Assembly: GCA_000308255.3 (NCBI GenBank)
Contig: HG326667.1
Span: 62,001 to 126,000, forward strand
Origin: Anaerococcus pacaensis 9403502
Lineage (GTDB): Bacteria > Bacillota > Clostridia > Tissierellales > Peptoniphilaceae
Reading direction: 5' to 3'
DNA: 64,000 nucleotides
Positions 13,461 through 19,965 of the stretch are shown one piece after another. The number at the start of each line of letters is the position of its first letter. Positions within the stretch are counted from its first letter, which is position 1. The notes under the pieces were generated by a model. The model made no database searches. It was not told where the DNA came from and was given only the letters and a program-made list of their open reading frames with translations. Position numbers and translations under genes: made by a program.

Positions 13461-13974
13461 TTTTCCATGGTCTTAATTTTTCTTGAATCTTTGGTAAATG
13501 CTTGTTTTTGATGTTATTAACTGTTTTTTGGGATATTCCTACTACTTCTGCGACTTCTCTTTCTTTCATTTCGTAGAGAAAGAGTAGTTTTAGAACTTTT
13601 TTATCTCTTTCAGAAAATTCACTAATGACTTCTAAGAATGCTTCTTCTAGAAGTTTGTACGTTACTATGTCCTCAGTATTTTTAACGCTAGTTACTTCAA
13701 AGTCGTATTCTTCTTCAGCAACATCAAGGGATAAGGGAAGACCATATTCTTTTGTTTCGACAAAGCCTGTTTCTAAGCTTCCTGCTTGGACGTAGTTTCC
13801 ATTTTTCTCAGCCGCTGTTTTAATTCTTTCTTTATCCTGTAGCCCTTCTAAATTCTTGTAGGCTCTTTGGATTCTCTTTTTTTCTCTCCAGATTGGTTTC
13901 ATATATTCTTTGTAGACTTCTTCACTAACTTCGATTTCTTTTCCATTTATTTCTAAATATCTTTTCTTTGCCAT
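13438..13974 (-). CDS. Sigma-70-like phage regulator
   Basis: The 178-residue protein has a basic helical N-terminal part, an acidic middle with DVAEEEYDFEVTS, and a C-terminal region 4-type helix-turn-helix (SERDKKVLKLLFLYEMKEREVAEVVGISQKTVNNIK, about residues 120-155). It is likely to direct or activate transcription of phage genes. GGAGG precedes the ATG at 13974. The gene is first after a long structured leader (14001-14092) and its last codons belong to the 48-bp repeat array. Confidence 0.75.
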   Translation of the reverse strand: MAKKRYLEINGKEIEVSEEVYKEYMKPIWREKKRIQRAYKNLEGLQDKERIKTAAEKNGNYVQAGSLETGFVETKEYGLPLSLDVAEEEYDFEVTSVKNTEDIVTYKLLEEAFLEVISEFSERDKKVLKLLFLYEMKEREVAEVVGISQKTVNNIKNKHLPKIQEKLRPWKNNYSKTN

Positions 13975-14000
13975 CTTTTGCCTCCTTGCAAAATCTCTAG

Positions 14001-14092
14001 ATCCGCAAGAAGGCCATCCGTAAAAACAAAAAAAGACGGCAATAGAAAACCATGGTTTGGTTTTCCGACTGCCGTCTAGCGTTCTTGCGGAT
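14001..14092 (-). promoter_or_regulatory. Nested hairpin leader enclosing an intrinsic terminator
   Basis: Outer arms ATCCGCAAGAA (14001-14011) and TTCTTGCGGAT (14082-14092) are perfectly complementary. They enclose an inner hairpin, AGACGGCA (14034-14041) with TGCCGTCT (14070-14077), extended by GAAAACCA and TGGTTTTC. On the minus strand the inner stem is followed by seven T, making a strong terminator ahead of the sigma-like gene. The leader thus could switch between stop and go states. Confidence 0.7.
14027..14077 (-). terminator. Intrinsic terminator in the early phage leader
   Basis: Inner stem of the nested hairpin (AGACGGCA with TGCCGTCT plus the inner GAAAACCA pairing), followed on the minus strand by a run of seven T. 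It lies between the 44-aa gene and the sigma-like gene. Confidence 0.75.
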
Positions 14093-14099
14093 ATCTCTT

Positions 14100-14234
14100 T
14101 TACTTATTTAAAATTTTAATTTCGCCTTTATCTACATAGGCTATGGTTGTACTTTTACCTCGTCTGATAGTTAGCTTTTTCTTGTCTTCACTAATATCAC
14201 AGACTCTTTTTCCTTCTTTGTTTCTTATTTCTAT
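14100..14234 (-). CDS. Small phage protein, 44 aa, apparent ATA start
   Basis: Read from ATA at 14234, the product is 44 residues beginning (M)EIRNKEGKRVCDI and ending in a short beta-rich part (TTIAYVDKGEIKIL). Small beta proteins starting MEIRN are common in early regions of Firmicutes phages as I recall. The ATA stands 7 nt after GAGG within AGAGGTGAT. There is no ATG, GTG or TTG in frame: the frame closes with TAA a few codons upstream. Either ATA is the start or the gene has lost its start codon. Confidence 0.5.
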   Translation of the reverse strand: MEIRNKEGKRVCDISEDKKKLTIRRGKSTTIAYVDKGEIKILNK

Positions 14235-14255
14235 AGGATCACCTCTTTAATATAA

Positions 14256-14299
14256 AAATAGCCAGATGAGTTTCCTTTTGAATACTCATCCGGCTATTT
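14256..14299 (-). terminator. Intrinsic terminator between two early phage genes
   Basis: AAATAGCC (14256-14263) and GATGAGT (14265-14271) pair with ACTCATC (14284-14290) and GGCTATTT (14292-14299). On the minus strand a T-rich tract follows. It lies just after the 54-aa zinc-finger gene. Confidence 0.8.
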
Positions 14300-14310
14300 G
14301 ATAGTTACAT

Positions 14311-14475
14311 TTACTTCTTTGCTCGGTATGGTTTTTTCTTATTTTTGTTTGATATTTCCAGTGTTGAGATTTTCCCACAGTGTGGACATTTTGCTGCTAT
14401 CTCTATTTTCTCTAAAGGAATTCTTGATACATCAAAAAATCTCTTTTTACAGACTGGACATGCCATTTGTTCCAT
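14311..14475 (-). CDS. Small zinc-finger phage protein (Com-like)
   Basis: ATG 14475 behind GGAGG opens 54 codons. The protein has two knuckles, CPVC near the N-terminus and CPHC about 24 residues later, followed by a Lys-rich tail. This is the layout of small phage zinc fingers such as Com of Mu, which regulate translation, but homology is not certain. It is the first gene of the minus-strand early region and lies behind the second copy of the repressor operator (14498-14513). Confidence 0.65.
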   Translation of the reverse strand: MEQMACPVCKKRFFDVSRIPLEKIEIAAKCPHCGKISTLEISNKNKKKPYRAKK

Positions 14476-14497
14476 AATACCTCCTTATCTTTCCTTG

Positions 14498-14513
14498 TTA
14501 GCTTCTTTGCTAA
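14498..14513 (-). promoter_or_regulatory. Second operator of the prophage repressor
   Basis: TTAGC, 6 bases, GCTAA. The half-sites and spacing are identical to the palindrome in front of the repressor gene (15728-15743). Here it lies 23 bp upstream of the first early gene, where repressor binding would hold the lytic genes off. I see no clear -35/-10 pair beside it. Confidence 0.6.
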
Positions 14514-14523
14514 TTTCTTTCTT

Positions 14524-14548
14524 AAAAAAATATAGCTAAGCTATATTT
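14524..14548 (-). terminator. Intrinsic terminator of the repressor-protease operon
   Basis: AAATATAGC (14528-14536) and GCTATATTT (14540-14548) form a stem with a TAA loop; on the minus strand a run of seven T follows. It overlaps the stop codon of the ImmA-like gene. Confidence 0.75.
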
Positions 14549-15333
14549 TAAAAACTAAATTCGTTATATAGTTCTTTTGTTAATTCAAAGTCATTAGGTG
14601 CATAGCCTAATACTTTTAATCGAACTAATGCTGCTGTTTTTGATACTTGGAATTGCTCTGATACTTTCATGATGAAATCAAATAGATAAGTCTCATCCTT
14701 AATATGCTTATCATAACCTAGATAGTATAAATACTTTCTAATCGCTTTTTTATTCATCAAAAGACAAGAAGCAAATGTATTCGCCTGCCATTCTATTGTA
14801 TCCATAAATCCCCAACGCTTAGTTTTCTTCTTTTTAACATCACCAGTTCGACAAGCTAGTGAAGCAGGCTTTTCTTCTTCATTAAAAAAAGATAGTTGGT
14901 TTGGATCTCTATAGAATACACACGGATGAATTACACCATGTCCACATTCATGAGCTAGGGTAAATCTTCTAAATCCTTTATCTCTTGGATTATCTAATTG
15001 CTTATCTATTAGAATAGTATTGGCTCTATCTGTAAGATATTCTAGTTCCCATTGTCCAGTTTCAACATTTGGCATTAGGCTTTTCATTGTTCGTATTACT
15101 TGGTCATCATTAAAGACCATCATTCCTGCATAGCATCCGTTATGAGATAAGTAGGCATATTCAACATTAAACCCTAAATCAAATTCTGCCAGTCCCTCAA
15201 TATCTACTGCTTCAAAATTCTCTATTGCAGAAGGATAATATTTATTAAGAATATTCTCGGTCAGTGATTCAATTTGATCTAAAGTGATAAATGGAGCACC
15301 TGTACTTGATTTGTTGAAGTTATATTGATACAT
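14548..15333 (-). CDS. ImmA/IrrE-type metallopeptidase
   Basis: The 261-residue protein carries the zinc peptidase motif HECGH at 128-132 within RRFTLAHECGHGVIHP. ImmA-type proteases cut their partner repressor after DNA damage or other signals and so induce mobile elements. The gene starts 3 bp after the repressor gene ends, and the pair equals the ImmR-ImmA arrangement of ICEBs1 and related phages. A helical C-terminal part, with LMNKKAIRKYLYY and the segment QVSKTAALVRLKVLG, fits the family. Confidence 0.88.
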   Translation of the reverse strand: MYQYNFNKSSTGAPFITLDQIESLTENILNKYYPSAIENFEAVDIEGLAEFDLGFNVEYAYLSHNGCYAGMMVFNDDQVIRTMKSLMPNVETGQWELEYLTDRANTILIDKQLDNPRDKGFRRFTLAHECGHGVIHPCVFYRDPNQLSFFNEEEKPASLACRTGDVKKKKTKRWGFMDTIEWQANTFASCLLMNKKAIRKYLYYLGYDKHIKDETYLFDFIMKVSEQFQVSKTAALVRLKVLGYAPNDFELTKELYNEFSF

Positions 15334-15335
15334 GC

Positions 15336-15707
15336 CTACCTCTCTTTTTCAATTTCTTCAATGAATTTTATCCACTCTTCTTCTTTAACATCTAAGTCTC
15401 TAGCCTTTCTCAAAGCTACGCTTACGCCTTTAGTCTTTAAAATATACTCTGGCAAATCAGGTGCCACCGTATTTCTTTGCTTTCCTGCTAAATCCATCAT
15501 AATGGATGATTCTTCTTCATCCAAATTTAATATTTTAGCAATTTGGTTCAACCTCTCTAAGTCAAAAGAATCTCTTTTTCCTTTCTCTACATCGCTTAGA
15601 TACGGTGAGGAAATATTAAGCCTGTCCGCCATATCCTTCAAGGTGATTCTTAAATCCTTTCTCTTCTGAGAAATAAAATCCCCAAAAGTCAGTTCGTGAT
15701 TGTTCAT
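15336..15707 (-). CDS. XRE-family prophage repressor (ImmR-like)
   Basis: The 123-residue protein has an N-terminal helix-turn-helix (about 7-62; ISQKRKDLRITLKDMADRLNISSPYLSDVEKG). Its C-terminal part would be the target of the adjacent ImmA-like protease. It is transcribed from the promoter at 15753-15781 and probably represses itself and the early operon through the TTAGC-N6-GCTAA sites at 15728 and 14498. GGAGG stands before the ATG. Confidence 0.88.
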   Translation of the reverse strand: MNNHELTFGDFISQKRKDLRITLKDMADRLNISSPYLSDVEKGKRDSFDLERLNQIAKILNLDEEESSIMMDLAGKQRNTVAPDLPEYILKTKGVSVALRKARDLDVKEEEWIKFIEEIEKER

Positions 15708-15727
15708 GATTACCTCCTATTACGTTA

Positions 15728-15743
15728 TTAGCTAATCTGCTAA
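15728..15743 (-). promoter_or_regulatory. Operator in front of the repressor gene
   Basis: TTAGCTAATCTGCTAA is a palindrome with 5-bp arms and a 6-bp centre, located at the predicted transcription start of the repressor gene. The same arms and spacing recur at 14498-14513. Confidence 0.6.
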
Positions 15744-15752
15744 CTTGTTTAT

Positions 15753-15781
15753 ATTTTACAACTTATTAATTGATGTGTCAA
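15753..15781 (-). promoter_or_regulatory. Promoter of the repressor operon
   Basis: On the minus strand TTGACA (15781-15776), 17 bp, TAAAAT (15758-15753). Transcription would start near 15746, next to the operator palindrome. The gap 15782-15884 beyond it shows no gene. Confidence 0.8.
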
Positions 15782-15884
15782 GTCCTAATATCTATTCTGT
15801 TCACTCTCCCTATAAATATCTATCCTGTCTACACACCCCTATGATTTTTACTATTGATATGTTCCCACAAGGTATTTTTCAAAT

Positions 15885-15930
15885 AGAAAAATGGCTTTTA
15901 AGATTTCTTCTAAAATCCTAAAAGCCATTG
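15885..15930 (-). terminator. Terminator downstream of rlmD
   Basis: ATGGCTTTTA (15891-15900) pairs with TAAAAGCCAT (15919-15928), and on the minus strand a T-rich tract follows. It closes the murB-to-rlmD cluster at the border with the prophage. Confidence 0.8.
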
Positions 15931-15957
15931 ATTTCAACAGTTTTATAGCCTCTTATT

Positions 15958-17205
15958 TTATTTTCTTGACATCAATACTACAGTCTCAACGTGCATAGTC
16001 TGAGGGAACATATCTACTGCCTTTAATTTTTTAAGTACATATCCCCTATCCATAAATCTTTTAATATCACGAGCTAATGTTTGTGGGTTGCAGGATATGT
16101 AGACTATTTTATCAATCCCTGCATTTGCAATTGTTTTTACTACTTCTTTGTCTAGTCCTGCCCTTGGTGGGTCTACTGTTACCGCATCTATTTTTTCTTT
16201 TTTTATGAATTTAGAGTCGATAAATTTGGCGTTTTTTGCTATAAACTTATAGTCTTTTAATCCATTTCTTTTTGCATTTTCTTTGGCATCTTTGATGGCA
16301 TTTTTGTTGATTTCTATTCCTACTATGTGGTCATAGTTTATAGCTATGGAGCTTGTGGCTGATCCGCAGTAGAGGTCTAGGACTTTTTGTTTTTCTCCTA
16401 GGAATTCTTTAGCAACTCCGTATAAATTTTCTATTTGATAGTCATTTACTTGGTAGAAGTCGTTTGCTGTTATTTTGAAGGTCTTACTAAATATTTGATA
16501 GTCTAGGTAGCCTTCACCGCTGATTATTATATTTTCCCTACCTATAAGGTTGATGTTGAATTTACTTAGGCTATATTTTTCTTTTATATAGCTGATTGCT
16601 TCTTTAGAGAATTCTCCTGCCAGGTTTATTAAAATAGCTTCACTGGACGCTCTGATTGATATCTCTTTTATAAGGCCTTTGAATTTAGCATTAATATCTT
16701 TCGTTATTCCTCTAATTTCTAAAAGATGGTCTGAAATCATATCATTTGCTATCAAGCATTCTTCAATTTCTACTAGTTCATCAGAGTAAGATTTTAGATA
16801 GTTTAGGCTTCCATCAACTCCTACTTGTAGCCTTATTTTATTCCTATAGGCAAGTTCTGGACTTGGGATGATTTCTATATCATCTATCTCTAAACCAGTG
16901 CCTTTTTTTATAGCATTTTTAATTAAATTTGTCTTTAGGTCTAATTGTGTGTCATAATTGATATTCATTATAGAACAACCTCCACATTCATAAAAATATG
17001 GACATGGAGGTTTTCTTTCAAAGTCACTCTTACGAGTGGTATTTATTTTTCTAGCTTCAAAGTAGTTGCCTTTATCAGCTATGATTTCGGCATCTAAGGT
17101 TTCGCCGTATACTGCATCTTCAACAAAGACAGTTTTATTATCAGCACGGCCTACTCCTCTGCCATCTTGGATGATATCAATTATTTTAATATCATTTAAA
17201 ATCAT
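15958..17205 (-). CDS. rlmD: 23S rRNA (uracil-5-)-methyltransferase, RlmD/RumA family
   Basis: The 415-residue enzyme has an N-terminal TRAM-like domain (DIIQDGRGVGRADNKTVFVEDAVYGE), an iron-sulfur ligand set CPYFYECGGC (C68, C74, C77), a Rossmann fold with VLDLYCGSATSSI, and the catalytic Cys in YISCNPQTLARD (C372). It methylates uridine in 23S rRNA using S-adenosylmethionine; in Firmicutes one enzyme of this family may serve two sites (RlmCD). It overlaps the pyk stop by one base. The 3' end HVETVVLMSRK is next to the prophage; the rumA 3' end is a known integration site for mobile elements. Confidence 0.92.
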   Translation of the reverse strand: MILNDIKIIDIIQDGRGVGRADNKTVFVEDAVYGETLDAEIIADKGNYFEARKINTTRKSDFERKPPCPYFYECGGCSIMNINYDTQLDLKTNLIKNAIKKGTGLEIDDIEIIPSPELAYRNKIRLQVGVDGSLNYLKSYSDELVEIEECLIANDMISDHLLEIRGITKDINAKFKGLIKEISIRASSEAILINLAGEFSKEAISYIKEKYSLSKFNINLIGRENIIISGEGYLDYQIFSKTFKITANDFYQVNDYQIENLYGVAKEFLGEKQKVLDLYCGSATSSIAINYDHIVGIEINKNAIKDAKENAKRNGLKDYKFIAKNAKFIDSKFIKKEKIDAVTVDPPRAGLDKEVVKTIANAGIDKIVYISCNPQTLARDIKRFMDRGYVLKKLKAVDMFPQTMHVETVVLMSRK

Positions 17206-18986
17206 TATATTACTTTTGTTTCTCCTGCATAGATTACCCCACCGATTGGGTCTACTGTGATGGTATCGCCATCTTTTACTAAGTTTCTGACGTTTGTAGC
17301 ACCTACTACTGCAGGTATTCCAAAGTGTACTGCTGCAATAGCTGTGTGGCTTGTGAGTCCGCCTTCTTCTGTTACGATAGCACTAGCTTTCTCGATGTAT
17401 TCAGTGATGTCAGAATCTGTGAATTTAGCTACTATGATGTCGCCTTCTTCAAATTTATCTTCTAAGTCTTTGACAGTTGATCCCATACATACTTTACCAG
17501 ACACAGACTTACTTCCAATACCAGTACCTGAGGTAAGGATGTCACCAATTAGGTGAACTTTGATTAGGTTTGAGTTACCAGCAACACCTAGTGGGATACC
17601 TGCTGTTACTACTGTGAGGTCGCCTTCTTCTACTAGGCCTTCGTTTAGGGCACCAAAGATTGCGCGTTCGATTAGCTCATCTGTTTCTTGAGCTTCTTGT
17701 ATGACAACTGGATATACACCCCATACAAGTCCAAGCTGGCGAGCTACTCTATCAGTTGTAGTTGCAGCTACGATGTTGTTTTTAGGTTTGAATTTAGATA
17801 TTACCCTAGATGTGTGACCACTATTTGTACATGAAATGATAGCAGCAGCATCAAGTTCTTCTGCGATATCACAAGTGTTACGAGCGATTGAGTTTGTAAC
17901 GTTGTTTAAAGCTGAGATGTCTGTTTCATAAATATTTTCAATGAAGTCATCAGAAAGTTCTGTGGTGATACAAATATTTCTCATAGTACGCACTGCTTCT
18001 ATTGGATATTTACCACCAGCTGTTTCACCAGATAGCATGACACAGTCAGTACCATCTATGATAGCATTGGCTACGTCTGTAGTTTCCGCACGGGTTGGAC
18101 GTGGGTTTCTGATCATTGAGTCAAGCATTTGAGTAGCTGTAATAACTGGTTTGGCAGCTTGGTTTGCAGCTCTAATCATTTGCTTTTGAACTATAGGGAT
18201 TAGCTCTGTTCTAATTTCTACACCCAGATCGCCACGAGCTACCATGATACCATCAGCTGCTTCGATGATTTCATCTAGATTATCTACACCCTCTTGACTT
18301 TCTACCTTTGCGATGATTTTGATGTGTTCACCACCGTGGTCTTCTAGGACACGTCTGATATCGTATACGTCTTCTTTTTTACGAACGAATGATGCAGCGA
18401 TAAAGTCAATATCATTTTCGATACCAAATTTGATATCATCGATATCTTTTGGTGTCAGTGATGGTAGGTTGGTTTTAGAGCCTGGTAGGTTTACACCCTT
18501 GTGATTTGAAAGGATACCATTGTTTAGGACTTTACAGATAACATCTGTCCCATCTTTGATTTCAATTACCTCTAGTTGTACTAGACCGTCATCTATATAG
18601 ATATTTGAACCCACTTCAACATCATTAGGTAGTCCATCATATGATACTGACACGATTTCTTGAGTTCCCACTACATCACGAGTAGTTAGGGTAAATATGT
18701 CTTCTGGTTTTAGAAAGACTTCTTTTTCTTCAAAATTTCCTGTTCTGATTTCTGGTCCCTTGGTATCAAGCATGATAGCCACAGGTACATTTAATTTTCG
18801 TCTTACTTTTCTGATAGTTTTAATTTTAGCTAGGTGCTCATCATGGGTTCCGTGGGAGAAGTTTAGTCTTGCCACGTTCATCCCAGATTTTATTAGCTCT
18901 TCTAGTACTTCTGGTGCTTCTGAAGAAGGTCCTATGGTACATACAATCTTGGTCTTCTTTAAGTGTTCTGGTATTTGATTCATCAT
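17205..18986 (-). CDS. pyk: Pyruvate kinase with C-terminal PEP-utilizer domain
   Basis: The 593-residue enzyme makes pyruvate and ATP from phosphoenolpyruvate and ADP, the last step of glycolysis. The barrel starts TKIVCTIGPSS and has MLDTKGPEIR and MVARGDLGVE, with the ATQMLDSM region. The extra C-terminal domain has the phosphohistidine-type signature EEGGLTSHTAIAA, as in the long Bacillus and clostridial enzymes of about 585 residues. GGAG precedes the ATG. It lies between pfkA and rlmD, only 10 bp after pfkA, the common Firmicutes order. Confidence 0.97.
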   Translation of the reverse strand: MMNQIPEHLKKTKIVCTIGPSSEAPEVLEELIKSGMNVARLNFSHGTHDEHLAKIKTIRKVRRKLNVPVAIMLDTKGPEIRTGNFEEKEVFLKPEDIFTLTTRDVVGTQEIVSVSYDGLPNDVEVGSNIYIDDGLVQLEVIEIKDGTDVICKVLNNGILSNHKGVNLPGSKTNLPSLTPKDIDDIKFGIENDIDFIAASFVRKKEDVYDIRRVLEDHGGEHIKIIAKVESQEGVDNLDEIIEAADGIMVARGDLGVEIRTELIPIVQKQMIRAANQAAKPVITATQMLDSMIRNPRPTRAETTDVANAIIDGTDCVMLSGETAGGKYPIEAVRTMRNICITTELSDDFIENIYETDISALNNVTNSIARNTCDIAEELDAAAIISCTNSGHTSRVISKFKPKNNIVAATTTDRVARQLGLVWGVYPVVIQEAQETDELIERAIFGALNEGLVEEGDLTVVTAGIPLGVAGNSNLIKVHLIGDILTSGTGIGSKSVSGKVCMGSTVKDLEDKFEEGDIIVAKFTDSDITEYIEKASAIVTEEGGLTSHTAIAAVHFGIPAVVGATNVRNLVKDGDTITVDPIGGVIYAGETKVI

Positions 18987-18996
18987 TGCTCCTTTG

Positions 18997-19956
18997 CTAT
19001 TTGGATAAGTTGTTAGCTAATGCATATAAGTTCTCAGAGAACTGAGACTTTTTAGAAACCGCCTCATCTATACTTACTTCGATAAGTTTCCCATCTACAA
19101 AACCTATGGCAAGATTTGTTTGCTCTTCGAGTAGAAGTTCTACAGCACGAGCCCCCATAGTAGATCCGAGTAGCCTATCTACTGCAGATGGTGACCCACC
19201 CCTTTGTACGTGTCCTAGAACTGTAACTTTAGTTTCGATGCCAGTTCTTTCTTCAAGCTCTGTAGCTATTGAGTATGGATCTCCTACCCCTTCTGCTAGT
19301 GTGATTAGGTGGTGTAATTTACCTCTTTTTCTACCGTGTTCCATTTTTTCAACTATATCATCAAGAGAAAACTCGTGTTCTGGAACGATGATAGATTCGC
19401 CACCACCAGCAAGGCCAGAATAAAGTGCTAGGTCTCCACAATGGCGGCCCATTACTTCTATTACTACTGCCCTACCGTGAGATGATGATGTATCACGTAG
19501 TTTACCAATAGCATCACTTACAGTTTCTATAGCTGTGAAAAATCCAATAGTATAGTCAGTATAGCCCATGTCATTATCAATAGTACCTGGGATTCCTATT
19601 GTCTTTATTCCAAGGTCTGATAGGGCTTTGGCTCCCTTAAAGGACCCATCCCCACCTATTACTATGAGGCCTTCGATTCCATAATCTTTTAGGATTTGTG
19701 CTCCTCTTTCTTGGCCTTCTCTATCTTTAAATTCTAGGCTTCTTGCAGTACCAAGGATAGTACCACCCTTGTGTATAATATCTGCTACAGATGATACATT
19801 CATTTCATATATATCACCATGCATTAGCCCATCATAACCATTTCTGATGCCTTTGATTCTCATGCCATTATTAAGTGCAGTTCTTACCGCAGCTCTGATG
19901 GCGGAGTTCATACCAGGTGCATCGCCTCCACTTGTTAAAATACCAATAGTATTCAT
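18997..19956 (-). CDS. pfkA: 6-phosphofructokinase
   Basis: At 319 residues this is an ATP-dependent PfkA. It has the nucleotide motif GILTSGGDAPGMN at the start, GGDGSFKGA, the fructose-6-phosphate site PGTIDNDMGYTDYTIGF with the catalytic Asp, MGRHCGD, and the tail-side GHVQRGGSPSAVDR. It commits fructose-6-phosphate to glycolysis in the cytosol. The gene follows dnaE by 9 bp and precedes pyk, so two key glycolytic genes are co-transcribed with the replication polymerase. Confidence 0.97.
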   Translation of the reverse strand: MNTIGILTSGGDAPGMNSAIRAAVRTALNNGMRIKGIRNGYDGLMHGDIYEMNVSSVADIIHKGGTILGTARSLEFKDREGQERGAQILKDYGIEGLIVIGGDGSFKGAKALSDLGIKTIGIPGTIDNDMGYTDYTIGFFTAIETVSDAIGKLRDTSSSHGRAVVIEVMGRHCGDLALYSGLAGGGESIIVPEHEFSLDDIVEKMEHGRKRGKLHHLITLAEGVGDPYSIATELEERTGIETKVTVLGHVQRGGSPSAVDRLLGSTMGARAVELLLEEQTNLAIGFVDGKLIEVSIDEAVSKKSQFSENLYALANNLSK

Positions 19957-19965
19957 CTAAACTCC

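Noticed and set aside
13263..13470. Regular 48-bp repeat as a CRISPR array
   Set aside because: The repeat fills nearly the whole period with no unrelated spacers, copies are degenerate, and no cas genes are nearby.
13430..13480. Programmed -1 frameshift from the sigma-like gene into the repeat frame
   Set aside because: The repeat frame is +1; the -1 frame meets a TAA directly after the A-rich run, so a classical -1 slip does not work.
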